DNA from: Microbulbifer sp. MKSA007
GTDB lineage: Bacteria > Pseudomonadota > Gammaproteobacteria > Pseudomonadales > Cellvibrionaceae
Length of the DNA stretch: 64,000 nt
Direction: 5' to 3'
Assembly (NCBI GenBank): GCA_032615215.1
Contig: CP128433.1
Coordinates: 951,501-1,015,500, forward strand
Both the position numbers and the translations under genes were made by a program. Below, piece by piece: positions 36,215 through 45,489 of this stretch. Position 1 is the first letter of the stretch; each line of letters begins with the position of its first letter. The notes under the pieces were generated by a model. It was given only the letters and a program-made list of their open reading frames with translations, was not told the DNA's origin and did no database searches.

Positions 36215-37993
36215 ATGCGCAGCGATTACTGTGGCGTCCTTCGTTCTGCGGACATTGACCGCGTAGTAACCCTCTGTGGCTGGGTCGACCGCCGCCGCGA
36301 TCACGGCGGAGTGATTTTTATCGACCTGCGCGACCGCGAGGGAATTGTACAGGTGGTGTTCGACCCCGATGCGGCCGAACACTTCGAGATGGCCGATCGC
36401 GTGCGCAGCGAATATGTGCTTAAAGTGACAGGTCGTGTGCGCGCCCGTGCCCCAGAGGCCGTGAATCCCAATATGGTGACCGGTGAAGTTGAGGTTTACG
36501 GTACAGAGCTGGAGATCCTCAATACTGCTGAGACAGTGCCTTTCCAGCTGGATGAGCACACCGAAGTGGGTGAAGATATCCGCTTGAAATACCGCTATCT
36601 GGATCTGCGCCGCAACGAAATGCAGAACAACCTGTATTTTCGTTCCAAGCTGACTACCGCAATCCGCAATTACCTGGATGAGCACGGCTTCCTCGATATC
36701 GAGACCCCAATCCTGACCCGCGCCACCCCAGAAGGTGCCCGGGATTACCTGGTGCCGAGCCGCACTCACGAGGGCAAGTTCTTCGCTCTGCCACAGTCAC
36801 CACAGCTGTTTAAGCAGTTGCTGATGGTTTCTGGTTTCGATCGCTACTACCAAATCGCTAAGTGTTTCCGCGATGAGGATTTACGCGCTGATCGCCAGCC
36901 TGAATTTACCCAGATCGATATTGAGACCTCCTTCCTCGATGAAGAGGAAATCATGTCGATCACCGAGAACATGGTTCGCAAGCTGTTTAAAGAGCTTAAG
37001 GGTGTTGATCTGGGTGAATTCCCGCGCATGACCCACTACCAGGCGATGCTGCGCTACGGTTCCGACAAGCCGGACCTGCGTATTCCGTTGGAGATGGTGG
37101 AGATCAAGGACCTGATGACCGAGGTGGACTTCAAGGTATTCTCCGGGCCGGCCAATGATCCGAAGGGACGTGTTGCCGCGATTAAAGTACCTGGCGGTTG
37201 TAAGAAACTGACCCGCAAGCAGCTGGACGATTACGGCAAATTTGTCGGTATTTATGGCGCCAAGGGCCTGGCGTACATCAAGGTTAACGATCGCTCTGAC
37301 CTGGAAAATGGTCTGCAGTCGCCAATCGTTAAATTCCTGCCGCTTGAAACCCGTGCAGCCATTCTCGATCGCCTGCAAGCGGAAGACGGTGATGTTCTTT
37401 TCTTCGGCTCGGACAAGGCCAAGATTGTCTCTGAAGCTCTGGGTGCATTGCGCTGCAAGCTGGGTGAAGACCTGGATCTGTACACCAGCGAGTGGGCGCC
37501 TTTGTGGGTTGTCGCCTTCCCGATGTTTGAAGAAAATGACGACGGCAGCCTGACTGCGTTGCACCACCCCTTCACTGCGCCTTCCTGTACCCCGGAAGAG
37601 CTGGAAAAGAATCCGCTTGAAGCACTTTCCCGCGCTTACGATATGGTGCTTAACGGCACCGAGCTGGGCGGTGGTTCTGTTCGTATCCACGACCAGTTGA
37701 TGCAGGAAGCGGTTTTCCGCATCCTGGGTATCGATGCTGAAGAGCAGCGCGAGAAGTTCGGCTTCCTGCTGGATGCACTCAAATACGGTGCGCCGCCCCA
37801 CGGTGGCTTGGCCTTTGGCCTGGATCGTCTGGTGATGTTGATGACCGGCAGTGACTCTATTCGCGATGTTATCGCTTTCCCGAAAACCCAGAGCGCCGCC
37901 TGTGTGATGACAGATGCCCCGGGTGCTGTAGATGCGAAACAACTGCGTGAGCTGAGTATTCGCCTGCGACAAAAAGAAGAGAAAATCAGCTGA
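36215..37993 (+). CDS. aspS: Aspartyl-tRNA synthetase
   Basis: 592 residues, bacterial long form. The N-terminal OB-fold (about 1-105) has CGWVDRRRDHGGVIFIDLRDREG features. Class II motif 2 is FDRYYQIAKCFRDEDLRADR and motif 3 is GLAFGLDRLVMLMTG. A GAD insertion domain lies at about 290-410. It charges tRNA-Asp. The protein ends REEKIS-like (QKEEKIS), and a REP-like palindrome follows. Confidence 0.97.
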   Translation: MRSDYCGVLRSADIDRVVTLCGWVDRRRDHGGVIFIDLRDREGIVQVVFDPDAAEHFEMADRVRSEYVLKVTGRVRARAPEAVNPNMVTGEVEVYGTELEILNTAETVPFQLDEHTEVGEDIRLKYRYLDLRRNEMQNNLYFRSKLTTAIRNYLDEHGFLDIETPILTRATPEGARDYLVPSRTHEGKFFALPQSPQLFKQLLMVSGFDRYYQIAKCFRDEDLRADRQPEFTQIDIETSFLDEEEIMSITENMVRKLFKELKGVDLGEFPRMTHYQAMLRYGSDKPDLRIPLEMVEIKDLMTEVDFKVFSGPANDPKGRVAAIKVPGGCKKLTRKQLDDYGKFVGIYGAKGLAYIKVNDRSDLENGLQSPIVKFLPLETRAAILDRLQAEDGDVLFFGSDKAKIVSEALGALRCKLGEDLDLYTSEWAPLWVVAFPMFEENDDGSLTALHHPFTAPSCTPEELEKNPLEALSRAYDMVLNGTELGGGSVRIHDQLMQEAVFRILGIDAEEQREKFGFLLDALKYGAPPHGGLAFGLDRLVMLMTGSDSIRDVIAFPKTQSAACVMTDAPGAVDAKQLRELSIRLRQKEEKIS

Positions 37994-38002
37994 TTTTTCC
38001 CC

Positions 38003-38075
38003 GATGGGCCGAGCGAAGCGGGCCCATCCAATCGTAGTGATGGGCGATTCGCTTCGCTCTTTGGCCCATCCTACG
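38003..38075. repeat. REP-like double palindrome between aspS and yebC
   Basis: Two palindromic units: GATGGGCC...GGCCCATC (38003-38028) and CGTAGTGATGGGC...GCCCATCCTACG (38033-38075). Both contain GAGCGAAGC or its inverse GCTTCGCTC in the centre. This is the form of widely dispersed intergenic repeats in proteobacteria. A role in mRNA stability or as a terminator is possible. Confidence 0.65.
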
Positions 38076-38098
38076 CACTGACTGAAGAGAGACGGAAA

Positions 38099-38842
38099 AT
38101 GGCCGGACATAGTAAATGGGCCAATATTAAGCACCGCAAAGCAGCTCAGGATGCCAAGCGGGGCAAGGTCTTTACCAAGATCATTCGCGAGTTGACGGTA
38201 GCCGCCAAATCGGGGCCAAATCCGGACGATAACCCGGCGCTGCGCGCCACTATCGATAAGGCTTTGGGCGCCAATATGAAGCGCGACACCATCGACAAAG
38301 CTATCGCCCGTGGCGCCGGCAATGCGGATGGTGAAAACTACGAAGCCGTAGTTTACGAGGGCTACGGCGTTGGTGGTGTAGCGGTCCTGGTGGAGTGCCT
38401 GACTGACAACCGCAACCGCACCGTGGCTGAAGTGCGTCACGCCTTCACCAAGCGCGGTGGCAACCTGGGTACCGACGGTTCCGTTAGCTATCTGTTTACC
38501 CGCAAAGGTCAGATGTTCTACGAGACCGGAGTGGATGAAGATGCGTTGATGGACGCAGCTCTCGAAGCCGGGGCTGAGGATATCGAATCCAACGATGACG
38601 GCAGTGTTGAAGTTACCACTGAATTCCAGGACTACCTGACGGTTAAGGACGCCCTGGTTGCAGCTGGTTTTACCCCGGACAGTGCCGAAATTGCCATGAT
38701 TCCGTCCACCACGATTCCGCTGGATAAAGACGGTGCTGAAAAAGTACTCGCTCTGATCGAGATGCTGGAAGACTTGGATGATGTGCAAAACGTTTACACC
38801 AATGCGGATATTCCGGCAGAGGTGATGGAGGAGCTGGGCTAA
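38099..38842 (+). CDS. yebC: YebC/PmpR-family transcriptional regulator
   Basis: 247 residues. Typical start MAGHSKWANIKHRKAAQDAK, conserved NPRLR-type stretch (NPALRATIDKALGANMKRDTI in part) and GYGVGGVAVLVECLTDNRNRT. Family proteins regulate genes or aid translation of proline-rich stretches. Upstream of ruvC, the standard order in gammaproteobacteria. Confidence 0.96.
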   Translation: MAGHSKWANIKHRKAAQDAKRGKVFTKIIRELTVAAKSGPNPDDNPALRATIDKALGANMKRDTIDKAIARGAGNADGENYEAVVYEGYGVGGVAVLVECLTDNRNRTVAEVRHAFTKRGGNLGTDGSVSYLFTRKGQMFYETGVDEDALMDAALEAGAEDIESNDDGSVEVTTEFQDYLTVKDALVAAGFTPDSAEIAMIPSTTIPLDKDGAEKVLALIEMLEDLDDVQNVYTNADIPAEVMEELG

Positions 38843-38992
38843 AGCCGGTTCCGTAACTGGAGGCGGCTACTGTCCCGCCTCTGGTTTTTTATCTTTTCAA
38901 GCCCTTCTTACTCCCCCTCCCTTGACGCTTCCTGTTCACCTTGGGACACTCCCACCACTATATAAACATACAGATATTTGGGGAGCTGCCTT

Positions 38993-39520
38993 TTGACCCG
39001 AATCCTGGGTATTGACCCCGGCTCGCGAAAAACGGGCTATGGAATTATCGATGTGGAGCGGGGCAAGGCTCGCTATGTGGCCAGCGGGGTGATTCGTATT
39101 CCCGAAGGTCCCCTGCCTGAGCGTCTCAAACTGATTTTTGATGCAGTGAGCCAGATTGCCCAGCAATACCAGCCTGCTCAGATGGCAATTGAAAATGTTT
39201 TTATGTCCAAGAGCGCCGGCTCCGCCCTGAAATTGGGACAGGCCCGGGGGGCAGCTATTGTAGCTGGGACAAATAGCGGTCTGGCAGTAGCCGAATATGA
39301 AGCTCGCAAAGTGAAGCAGGCAGTGGTCGGCAACGGAGGAGCGGATAAATTGCAGGTCCAGCACATGGTGAAAACCCTGCTGTCCCTACCTGCGTCGCCC
39401 CAGGAGGATGCCGCCGATGCGCTGGCCGTGGCTCTGTGTCATATGCATACCGAGCAAACCCTGGTATTTACCGCTGGCGGTGCGCGCAGTCGTTTTCGTC
39501 GCGGCCGCCTGAGCGTGTGA
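38993..39520 (+). CDS. ruvC: Holliday junction resolvase RuvC
   Basis: 175 residues. RNase H-like fold with four acidic catalytic residues: Asp in ILGIDPGSR, Glu in AIENVFM, and the pair in DAADALAVALCH. It cuts Holliday junctions. TTG start at 38993 with GGGGAG 7 bases upstream, so the protein starts MTRILGIDPG; an in-frame TTG 15 bases earlier would add five residues not seen in the family. Confidence 0.95.
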   Translation: MTRILGIDPGSRKTGYGIIDVERGKARYVASGVIRIPEGPLPERLKLIFDAVSQIAQQYQPAQMAIENVFMSKSAGSALKLGQARGAAIVAGTNSGLAVAEYEARKVKQAVVGNGGADKLQVQHMVKTLLSLPASPQEDAADALAVALCHMHTEQTLVFTAGGARSRFRRGRLSV

Positions 39521-39577
39521 TCGGCTGGTAGAATTGGCCCCGTAAAGGGCGCAGACAATATAAACCTGGAATAACAC

Positions 39578-40189
39578 ATGATTGGAAGATTGAGCGGTAC
39601 CCTGGCCGCAGTGCAGCCACCTCTGTTGTTGGTGGATGTACAGGGGGTGGGCTATGAAGTGCTCGCACCCATGACCACAATTTTTGAACTGCCCGCACTG
39701 GGGCAGCCGGTACAGCTGCACACTCATTTAGCGGTATCCGAAACTGCCCAGCAGTTATATGGTTTTATTCGCGATGGGGACCGCAAATTGTTTCGCACCC
39801 TGATCAAGGTGAGTGGAGTGGGTCCCAAGATGGCCCTGGCTATTTTATCCGGGCTGGACGGCGCTGCCCTGGCCCGTTGTGTGTCGGAGGATAATGTAGC
39901 GGCGCTGGTCAAAGTCCCCGGCGTCGGTAAAAAGACTGCCGAGCGCCTGATTGTGGAGTTGAGGGATAAACTGACCCCGGATTTTGGCGACGCCAACGAT
40001 ATCCCCCTGATGGCCGCTGCTGCCGAGCCCAAGGTGGATCACACCGGTGAAGCGGAGAGCGCCCTGGCGGCTTTGGGTTACAAGCCCACTGAAGCCAGCA
40101 AAATGGTGGCCCGCGCCAGCAAGGAGCAGCCGGATGCCGATAGTGCGACTTTGATTCGCCTGGCCCTTAAGGGAATGGCCCCCGCTTAA
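39578..40189 (+). CDS. ruvA: Holliday junction DNA helicase RuvA
   Basis: 203 residues. Starts MIGRLSGTLA with the OB-fold (1-65), then two helix-hairpin-helix motifs (VSGVGPKMALAIL, VPGVGKKTAERLI) and a C-terminal UBA-like domain (about 150-203) that contacts RuvB. It binds Holliday junctions as a tetramer. Between ruvC and ruvB. Confidence 0.96.
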   Translation: MIGRLSGTLAAVQPPLLLVDVQGVGYEVLAPMTTIFELPALGQPVQLHTHLAVSETAQQLYGFIRDGDRKLFRTLIKVSGVGPKMALAILSGLDGAALARCVSEDNVAALVKVPGVGKKTAERLIVELRDKLTPDFGDANDIPLMAAAAEPKVDHTGEAESALAALGYKPTEASKMVARASKEQPDADSATLIRLALKGMAPA

Positions 40190-40212
40190 GCTGAGGCCCT
40201 GGAGTTGTTGCA

Positions 40213-41232
40213 ATGATCGAAGCCGACCGTTTGGTGGCACCGGAGCCTGTGGGCCCCTCGGGCCAGGAAGAGCAGTACGACCGCGCCGTGCGCCCCAAAA
40301 CCCTGGATGATTATGTGGGTCAGCCAGTGGTGCGGGAGCAAATGGAGATCTTTATTCAGGCTGCCAAGCTGCGCAAAGAGGCCCTGGATCACACCCTGGT
40401 ATTCGGACCGCCGGGGCTGGGTAAAACCACCCTGGCAAATATCATCGCCGCCGAAATGGGAGTGGCCATTAAGACCACCTCGGGCCCGGTATTGGAGAAG
40501 GCTGGCGATCTGGCTGCGTTGATGACCAACCTGGAGCCGGGGGATGTGCTGTTTATCGATGAGATCCACCGCCTCAGCCCCCATGTGGAAGAGGTACTGT
40601 ATCCGGCGATGGAAGATTACCAGCTGGATATTATGATCGGCGAAGGGCCTGCGGCGCGTTCGATTAAGCTAGACCTGCCACCCTTCACATTGGTGGGAGC
40701 CACCACGAGGGCGGGCCTGCTTACCTCGCCACTGCGGGATCGCTTCGGCATCGTCCAGCGGCTTGAGTTCTACAACGTTGAGGATCTCACCAGTATTGTC
40801 CGCCGCTCCGCTGGCCTGATGGGAGTGGAGATGGATGAAGGTGGTGCTCTCGAAGTTGCTCGTCGCGCTCGGGGTACCCCCCGAATAGCCAACCGCCTGC
40901 TGCGCCGCGTGCGTGATTACGCCGAAGTTAAAGGTGATGGTGCCGTGGATTCCGGCATTGCCGATGCCGCTCTTAATATGCTCAATGTGGATTCCCGTGG
41001 TTTCGACCAGCTGGATCGCCGTATGCTATTGGCCATGATCGAGAAGTTCGATGGTGGACCGGTGGGTGTGGACAGTCTCGCTGCAGCAGTCAGTGAAGAG
41101 CGGGATACTCTGGAAGATGTGCTGGAGCCCTACCTGATTCAGCAGGGTTATATCGCCCGCACACCGCGAGGGCGAGTGGCAACCGGCCTGGCTTATGAGC
41201 ACTTCGGCCTGCCGAAGCCCGATAATAAATAG
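40213..41232 (+). CDS. ruvB: Holliday junction branch migration ATPase RuvB
   Basis: 339 residues. AAA+ ATPase with Walker A GPPGLGKTTLA, Walker B FIDEIHRL, sensor 1 VGATTRAGLL and the arginine finger near LRDRFG. The C-terminal winged helix (about 265-335) has EPYLIQQGYIARTPRGR. It drives branch migration with RuvA. Starts 23 bases after ruvA. Confidence 0.97.
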   Translation: MIEADRLVAPEPVGPSGQEEQYDRAVRPKTLDDYVGQPVVREQMEIFIQAAKLRKEALDHTLVFGPPGLGKTTLANIIAAEMGVAIKTTSGPVLEKAGDLAALMTNLEPGDVLFIDEIHRLSPHVEEVLYPAMEDYQLDIMIGEGPAARSIKLDLPPFTLVGATTRAGLLTSPLRDRFGIVQRLEFYNVEDLTSIVRRSAGLMGVEMDEGGALEVARRARGTPRIANRLLRRVRDYAEVKGDGAVDSGIADAALNMLNVDSRGFDQLDRRMLLAMIEKFDGGPVGVDSLAAAVSEERDTLEDVLEPYLIQQGYIARTPRGRVATGLAYEHFGLPKPDNK

Positions 41233-41244
41233 AGAGAGGATGGG

Positions 41245-41649
41245 GTGAAGGAAGTTTTCAGTATTCCGCTGCGGGTTTATATCGAGGATACCGACGCAGG
41301 TGGTATCGTTTATTACGTCAATTATTTGAAGTATATGGAGCGCGCGCGCACAGAACTGCTGCGCTCCCTCGGGTATGATAAGCCGGCAATGCCGGAACAG
41401 GGGCTGTTACTGGTGGTGCACTCCGCCGAGATCCAGTATCGAAAGTCCGCACTTCTTGATGATGCATTGCGCGCTACGGCCTCGATTGGCAAACTGGGGC
41501 GGGCCGCAGTGACTTTTGAGCAAAAAATCTGGCGCGGCGATGAGCTAATTTGCGAAGGTGTGGTCAAAGTTGCTTGTGTCGCTGACGACAGCCGCAGGCC
41601 CTGTGCCCTGCCGGAACCTATTTATTCAGCATTAAAGGCAGTTATTTAA
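41245..41649 (+). CDS. ybgC: Acyl-CoA thioesterase YbgC
   Basis: 134 residues, hotdog fold. The catalytic stretch is VYIEDTDAGGIVYYVNYLKY with the Asp of the 4-hydroxybenzoyl-CoA thioesterase class. GTG start at 41245 with GAGAGGA upstream. It hydrolyses short-chain acyl-CoA and associates with phospholipid enzymes. First gene of the tol-pal operon, 4 bases before tolQ. Confidence 0.95.
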   Translation: MKEVFSIPLRVYIEDTDAGGIVYYVNYLKYMERARTELLRSLGYDKPAMPEQGLLLVVHSAEIQYRKSALLDDALRATASIGKLGRAAVTFEQKIWRGDELICEGVVKVACVADDSRRPCALPEPIYSALKAVI

Positions 41650-41653
41650 GAAG

Positions 41654-42343
41654 ATGAACGCCGGTGAACAACTTTCTCTTTGGGGGCTAATCCAGAACGC
41701 CAGCCTGTTGGTACAGTTAGTTATGCTGCTGCTGTTACTGGCCTCTGTGGTGTCCTGGGTGATGATTATCCAGCGTGGGCTTTACCTGTCCCAGGCCAAG
41801 CGCTCCCTGAACAATTTCGAGCGCCGCTTTTGGTCCGGTGCCGACCTGAACAAACTCTTCCGCGAAGGTAACGAGCGAGCGGAAAAAGGCCGAACCGATG
41901 GTGTTGAGTCCCTTTTCCGCGCCGGTTTTACCGAGTTTACCCGCCTGCGCCAACAGGGCAGCAGCGGCCCTGAAGCGGTGATGGAAGGCACTGAGCGGGC
42001 CATGCGTGTGGCTATGTCCCGGGAGCAGGAAAAGGTGGAAATGAACCTGCCGTTCCTGGCAACCGTGGGCTCTGTCAGTCCTTATATCGGCCTGTTTGGC
42101 ACTGTGTGGGGGATTATGAATTCCTTCCGTGGCCTCGCCACTATGCACCAGGCCACTATTGCTACGGTCGCACCTGGTATCAGTGAGGCGTTGGTGGCTA
42201 CGGCTATGGGCCTGTTTGCGGCAATTCCTGCGGTAATGGCTTTTAACCGCTATTCCGCCAAGGCCGAATCGCTGTTGTCCAGCTACGAAACTTTCGCCGA
42301 GGAGTTTTCCTCTATCCTGCACCGCAAAGTGCATTCCGGCTGA
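41654..42343 (+). CDS. tolQ: Tol-Pal proton channel subunit TolQ
   Basis: 229 residues with three membrane helices (about 17-40, 133-158, 170-195). The conserved TolQ/ExbB segment GSVSPYIGLFGTVWGIMNSF precedes and overlaps the second helix; ATAMGLFAAIPAV is in the third. With TolR it uses proton flow to energise TolA during outer-membrane constriction at division. Confidence 0.97.
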   Translation: MNAGEQLSLWGLIQNASLLVQLVMLLLLLASVVSWVMIIQRGLYLSQAKRSLNNFERRFWSGADLNKLFREGNERAEKGRTDGVESLFRAGFTEFTRLRQQGSSGPEAVMEGTERAMRVAMSREQEKVEMNLPFLATVGSVSPYIGLFGTVWGIMNSFRGLATMHQATIATVAPGISEALVATAMGLFAAIPAVMAFNRYSAKAESLLSSYETFAEEFSSILHRKVHSG

Positions 42344-42363
42344 GTAGTGAATAGGCGAACCCT

Positions 42364-42795
42364 ATGAGTGTGTTTCGCAAGGGAACCAAGAAGAAGCTGG
42401 TCTCCGAGATCAATGTGGTGCCCTACATTGACGTAATGCTGGTGCTGCTAATTGTCTTTATGGTCACGGCACCATTGTTGATGCAGGGGGTCAAAGTCGA
42501 CCTTCCAAACGCGCCGTCGGCGCCGATGGAGGAAACTGATGAGGAGCCGCTGATTATTTCTGTGCGCTCCGATGGCACCTATTACCTAAACCTGGGGACT
42601 GACGAGAAGAGCGCCAAGCCGCTCGCAGAAATTAAACAAACGGTCGCTAAGGTATTGCGCCAAAAGCCGGGAACCCCGGTTTTGGTGTGGGGTGACACCG
42701 AGGCCCGCTATGGCCTGATCGTCAATGCCATGACCGAACTGCAGCAGGCGGGAGCGCCCAGCGTCGGCCTGGTGACAGAGCCACCTCAGGGGTAG
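42364..42795 (+). CDS. tolR: Tol-Pal subunit TolR
   Basis: 143 residues. Single N-terminal membrane helix (about 20-42) with the essential Asp in VPYIDVMLVLLIVFMV, followed by a periplasmic domain ending ELQQAGAPSVGLVTEP. Partner of TolQ in proton conduction. 20 bases after tolQ. Confidence 0.96.
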   Translation: MSVFRKGTKKKLVSEINVVPYIDVMLVLLIVFMVTAPLLMQGVKVDLPNAPSAPMEETDEEPLIISVRSDGTYYLNLGTDEKSAKPLAEIKQTVAKVLRQKPGTPVLVWGDTEARYGLIVNAMTELQQAGAPSVGLVTEPPQG

Positions 42796-42796
42796 G

Positions 42797-43597
42797 GTGC
42801 CGGTGAATAAAGGCTTTTATGCATTGGCGATCATCATCAGCCTCGTGTTACACGGGGCGTTGATAGCTGCCATGACCTACGGCTGGGAAGCCAGCAGTAT
42901 GCCCGAGCGCAAACCGATGCCAAAGTTTGTGCAGGCTAAGCTTGTGACGATTGAGGCGGCAACACCGAAGAAGAAACTGCCGAAAAAGGTCGATAAAATA
43001 AAACAGCGTGCTGAGCGCGAGGCGGAGCAAAAACGTAAGGCTGAGGTCGAACGTAAGCGCCGCGCAGCCCTGGAGCAGAAGAAAAAGCTCGAGGCGGAAA
43101 AGAAACGCAAAGCGAAAGTCGAAGCTGATCGCAAGGCACAGGCAGAGAAAGCCCGTCGCGAGAAAGAGCAGCAAGAAAAGGCGCGCAAAGAAAAAGAGCT
43201 GAAGGAGAAGCTGGCCCAAGAGCGCCAGAGTTCCTTTGATGAAGCTCTTCAGGGTGAAGAGGAGCTACTGGATGCGAATGAGGCCGAGCAAGCGGTGATG
43301 TCCGTTGGCCAGGCGATCCAGCAGCAAATTGAGGCGGTATGGAGTCGCCCGCCCAGTGCCCGAAACGGTATGCTTACCAAGGTGAGAATAAACTTTGTCC
43401 CCACCGGCCGGGTGGTGGCAGCTAATATCGTCGAGGGCAGTGGTAATGCCGCCCTGGATCGCTCGGTACTGACCGCTATCAAAAAAGTGGAGGTATTTCC
43501 CGAAGTGGCCGACCTGGCCCGGGAAGAACCGGTGGTATTTGAGCGGGAAGTCCGCACAACTATTTTGAACTTTAAAGTCGAAGATCTGCGCCAATGA
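42797..43597 (+). CDS. tolA: Tol-Pal subunit TolA
   Basis: 266 residues. Membrane helix about 7-27, a long Lys/Glu/Ala/Arg-rich helical domain (about 50-150) that spans the periplasm, and a C-terminal TonB-like domain (about 170-266; IEAVWSRPPSARNGMLTKV). Links the inner-membrane TolQR motor to TolB/Pal. Start is GTG at 42797, one base after the tolR stop. Shorter than E. coli TolA (421) because the helical domain is smaller. Confidence 0.95.
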   Translation: MPVNKGFYALAIIISLVLHGALIAAMTYGWEASSMPERKPMPKFVQAKLVTIEAATPKKKLPKKVDKIKQRAEREAEQKRKAEVERKRRAALEQKKKLEAEKKRKAKVEADRKAQAEKARREKEQQEKARKEKELKEKLAQERQSSFDEALQGEEELLDANEAEQAVMSVGQAIQQQIEAVWSRPPSARNGMLTKVRINFVPTGRVVAANIVEGSGNAALDRSVLTAIKKVEVFPEVADLAREEPVVFEREVRTTILNFKVEDLRQ

Positions 43598-44889
43598 TCA
43601 AGAGTTTACTGAAGACAGTCGTCATTATTGCAATCGCCTCGGTGAGCCTGGGGGCCCGAGCCCAGCTGGTGGTGGATATCACCAGCGGTATCGATGACCC
43701 CACACCGATCGCTGTGTCCCCATTCAGCTGGTCTGGTGGCGGGGTACTGGCGGAAGATGTTTCCGGGATTATTTCCTCAGACCTTCGCCGCAGTGGCCTT
43801 TTCTCCCCGGTGCCCAAGGAGGACATGCTGTCTTTCCCCAAGGCCCCGGAAGACGTGGTATTCCGCGACTGGCGTATCCTCGGCACCGAGTACATAGTGA
43901 CCGGCCGCATTGAGCCGCAGGCCACCGGTTACCTGCTCACTTTTGATCTGGTCAATGTTTTCGGCCAGCACAAGATGTTCACCAAGCAAGTGCGCGGCGG
44001 CCAGACCCAGCTGCGGGATATCGCCCACCGCGCCGCCGATGAGATCTTTGAAGCTATCACCGGTATTCGCGGTGCCTTCTCCACGGAAATGGTGTACGTG
44101 CAGGAAGAGACCCGTGGCGGCAAGCCCAGCTATCTGCTGATGCGTGCGGATATCGATGGTGCTCGCGCCAAGCAGATCCGGCGTTTCAGCGCGCCGGTGA
44201 TGTCTCCCATGTGGTCCCCCAATGGCCAGGAGCTCGCCTACGTCTCCTTTGAAACCGGGCGCCCGGCAATTTTTCGCGAGAACCTGCGCACGGGTGCGCG
44301 CAAGCAATTAACTAACTTCAAGGGCATCAACAGTTCGCCGACCTGGTCCCCGGATGGAACCAAACTGGCGATGGTGCTCTCCAAGGACGGCAACCCGGAG
44401 ATCTACGTGTTGGATCTGGTCAGTAATAAGCTGACAAGAATGACAAGGCACTTCTCCATTGATACCGAGCCGAACTGGATGCCAGATGGTAAATCACTGG
44501 TTTTCACCTCCGATAGAGGAGGGAAGCCACAAATTTACCAATTGACTCTTGCCACTGGTCAAGTCGACCGCTTAACCTTCGATGGCGATTACAATGCGCG
44601 GCCCCGTGTTTCTCCCGATGGAAAGACACTGGTGATGGTGCATCGTAATAGGGGCGTATTTACCATCGCTACGATGGATATCAACTCGGGCAGAGTGCGT
44701 GTCCTTACGGAGACTACGCTGGACGAATCCCCTAGTATCGCGCCGAATGGGGCCATGTTGATGTACGCTACCAAACGTGGGGATAAAGGTATTCTGGCAG
44801 CGGTGTCGCTGGATGCCGGGGTGAAGTACAACCTGCCCTCTCAGAGGGGTGATGTTCGTGAACCGGCCTGGTCGCCGTACTTTGAATAA
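43594..44889 (+). CDS. tolB: Tol-Pal periplasmic protein TolB
   Basis: 431 residues. Signal peptide about 1-23 (ending LGARA). N-terminal domain (about 24-160), then a six-bladed beta-propeller with WD40-like/TolB repeats (SPMWSPNGQELAYVSFE, SSPTWSPDGTKLAMVLS, EPNWMPDGKSLVFTSD). Binds Pal and TolA in the periplasm. Its ATG overlaps the tolA stop by four bases. Confidence 0.97.
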   Translation: MIKSLLKTVVIIAIASVSLGARAQLVVDITSGIDDPTPIAVSPFSWSGGGVLAEDVSGIISSDLRRSGLFSPVPKEDMLSFPKAPEDVVFRDWRILGTEYIVTGRIEPQATGYLLTFDLVNVFGQHKMFTKQVRGGQTQLRDIAHRAADEIFEAITGIRGAFSTEMVYVQEETRGGKPSYLLMRADIDGARAKQIRRFSAPVMSPMWSPNGQELAYVSFETGRPAIFRENLRTGARKQLTNFKGINSSPTWSPDGTKLAMVLSKDGNPEIYVLDLVSNKLTRMTRHFSIDTEPNWMPDGKSLVFTSDRGGKPQIYQLTLATGQVDRLTFDGDYNARPRVSPDGKTLVMVHRNRGVFTIATMDINSGRVRVLTETTLDESPSIAPNGAMLMYATKRGDKGILAAVSLDAGVKYNLPSQRGDVREPAWSPYFE

Positions 44890-44988
44890 GGCGGGGGTGC
44901 CCGACGCGCTTAAGCGAAGGGTGTGAATTAGAGCAAGTAGAAATCTTTCAGGATTTTCGATAACACTATATATAAAGCGGAGTAGCTT

Positions 44989-45477
44989 ATGTTGAAATCA
45001 GTAAAAACAGGCCTTGGGTTAGCCTGTGTATTGGCAGTTATGGCTGGTTGTAGCAGCAATGATACCAAGACTGGCGGGGAAACCATTGTTGATGAAACCG
45101 CAAATAATACCGCGGTTGAAACCACCGATTTTGATACCCCGAAAGAGCCTGTAGCACCTCTGGAAAACGTAGTTTACTTCGATTTCGACCAGTCCCTGCT
45201 GAAGCCCGAAACCCGTGAACTGCTGATCCGTCACGCTGACCGTATGCGCGCTGCCACCGGTTCTGTTCGCCTGGAAGGCCACGCTGACGAACTGGGTACT
45301 CGCGAGTACAACCTGGCTCTGGGTGAGCGTCGTGCCAATGCCGTTCGCGACTTTTTGGTACTGCAAGGCGTAGACGCAGCTAACCTGGAAGTAATCAGCT
45401 ACGGTGAAGAGCGTCCGGCTCAAATGGGTTCTAACGAATCTGCCCGTGCGATGAACCGTCGCGTTGTTATTAACTAA
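44989..45477 (+). CDS. pal: Peptidoglycan-associated lipoprotein Pal
   Basis: 162 residues. Lipobox VMAGC with Cys at residue 21, then a Ser/Thr-rich linker and an OmpA-like peptidoglycan-binding domain (about 60-162; YFDFDQSLLKPETRELL and GHADELGTREYNLALGERR). Anchors the outer membrane to the cell wall. A 100-base gap from tolB holds TATATA, a possible separate -10 element. Confidence 0.97.
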   Translation: MLKSVKTGLGLACVLAVMAGCSSNDTKTGGETIVDETANNTAVETTDFDTPKEPVAPLENVVYFDFDQSLLKPETRELLIRHADRMRAATGSVRLEGHADELGTREYNLALGERRANAVRDFLVLQGVDAANLEVISYGEERPAQMGSNESARAMNRRVVIN

Positions 45478-45489
45478 TCGTAAAAATGG

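Noticed and set aside
36215..36769. Possible second protein on the minus strand opposite the aspS start
   Set aside because: It lies entirely within aspS and lacks coding features.
36881..38788. 635-codon frame on the minus strand across aspS and yebC
   Set aside because: Antisense shadow of two highly conserved genes; protein has no family character.
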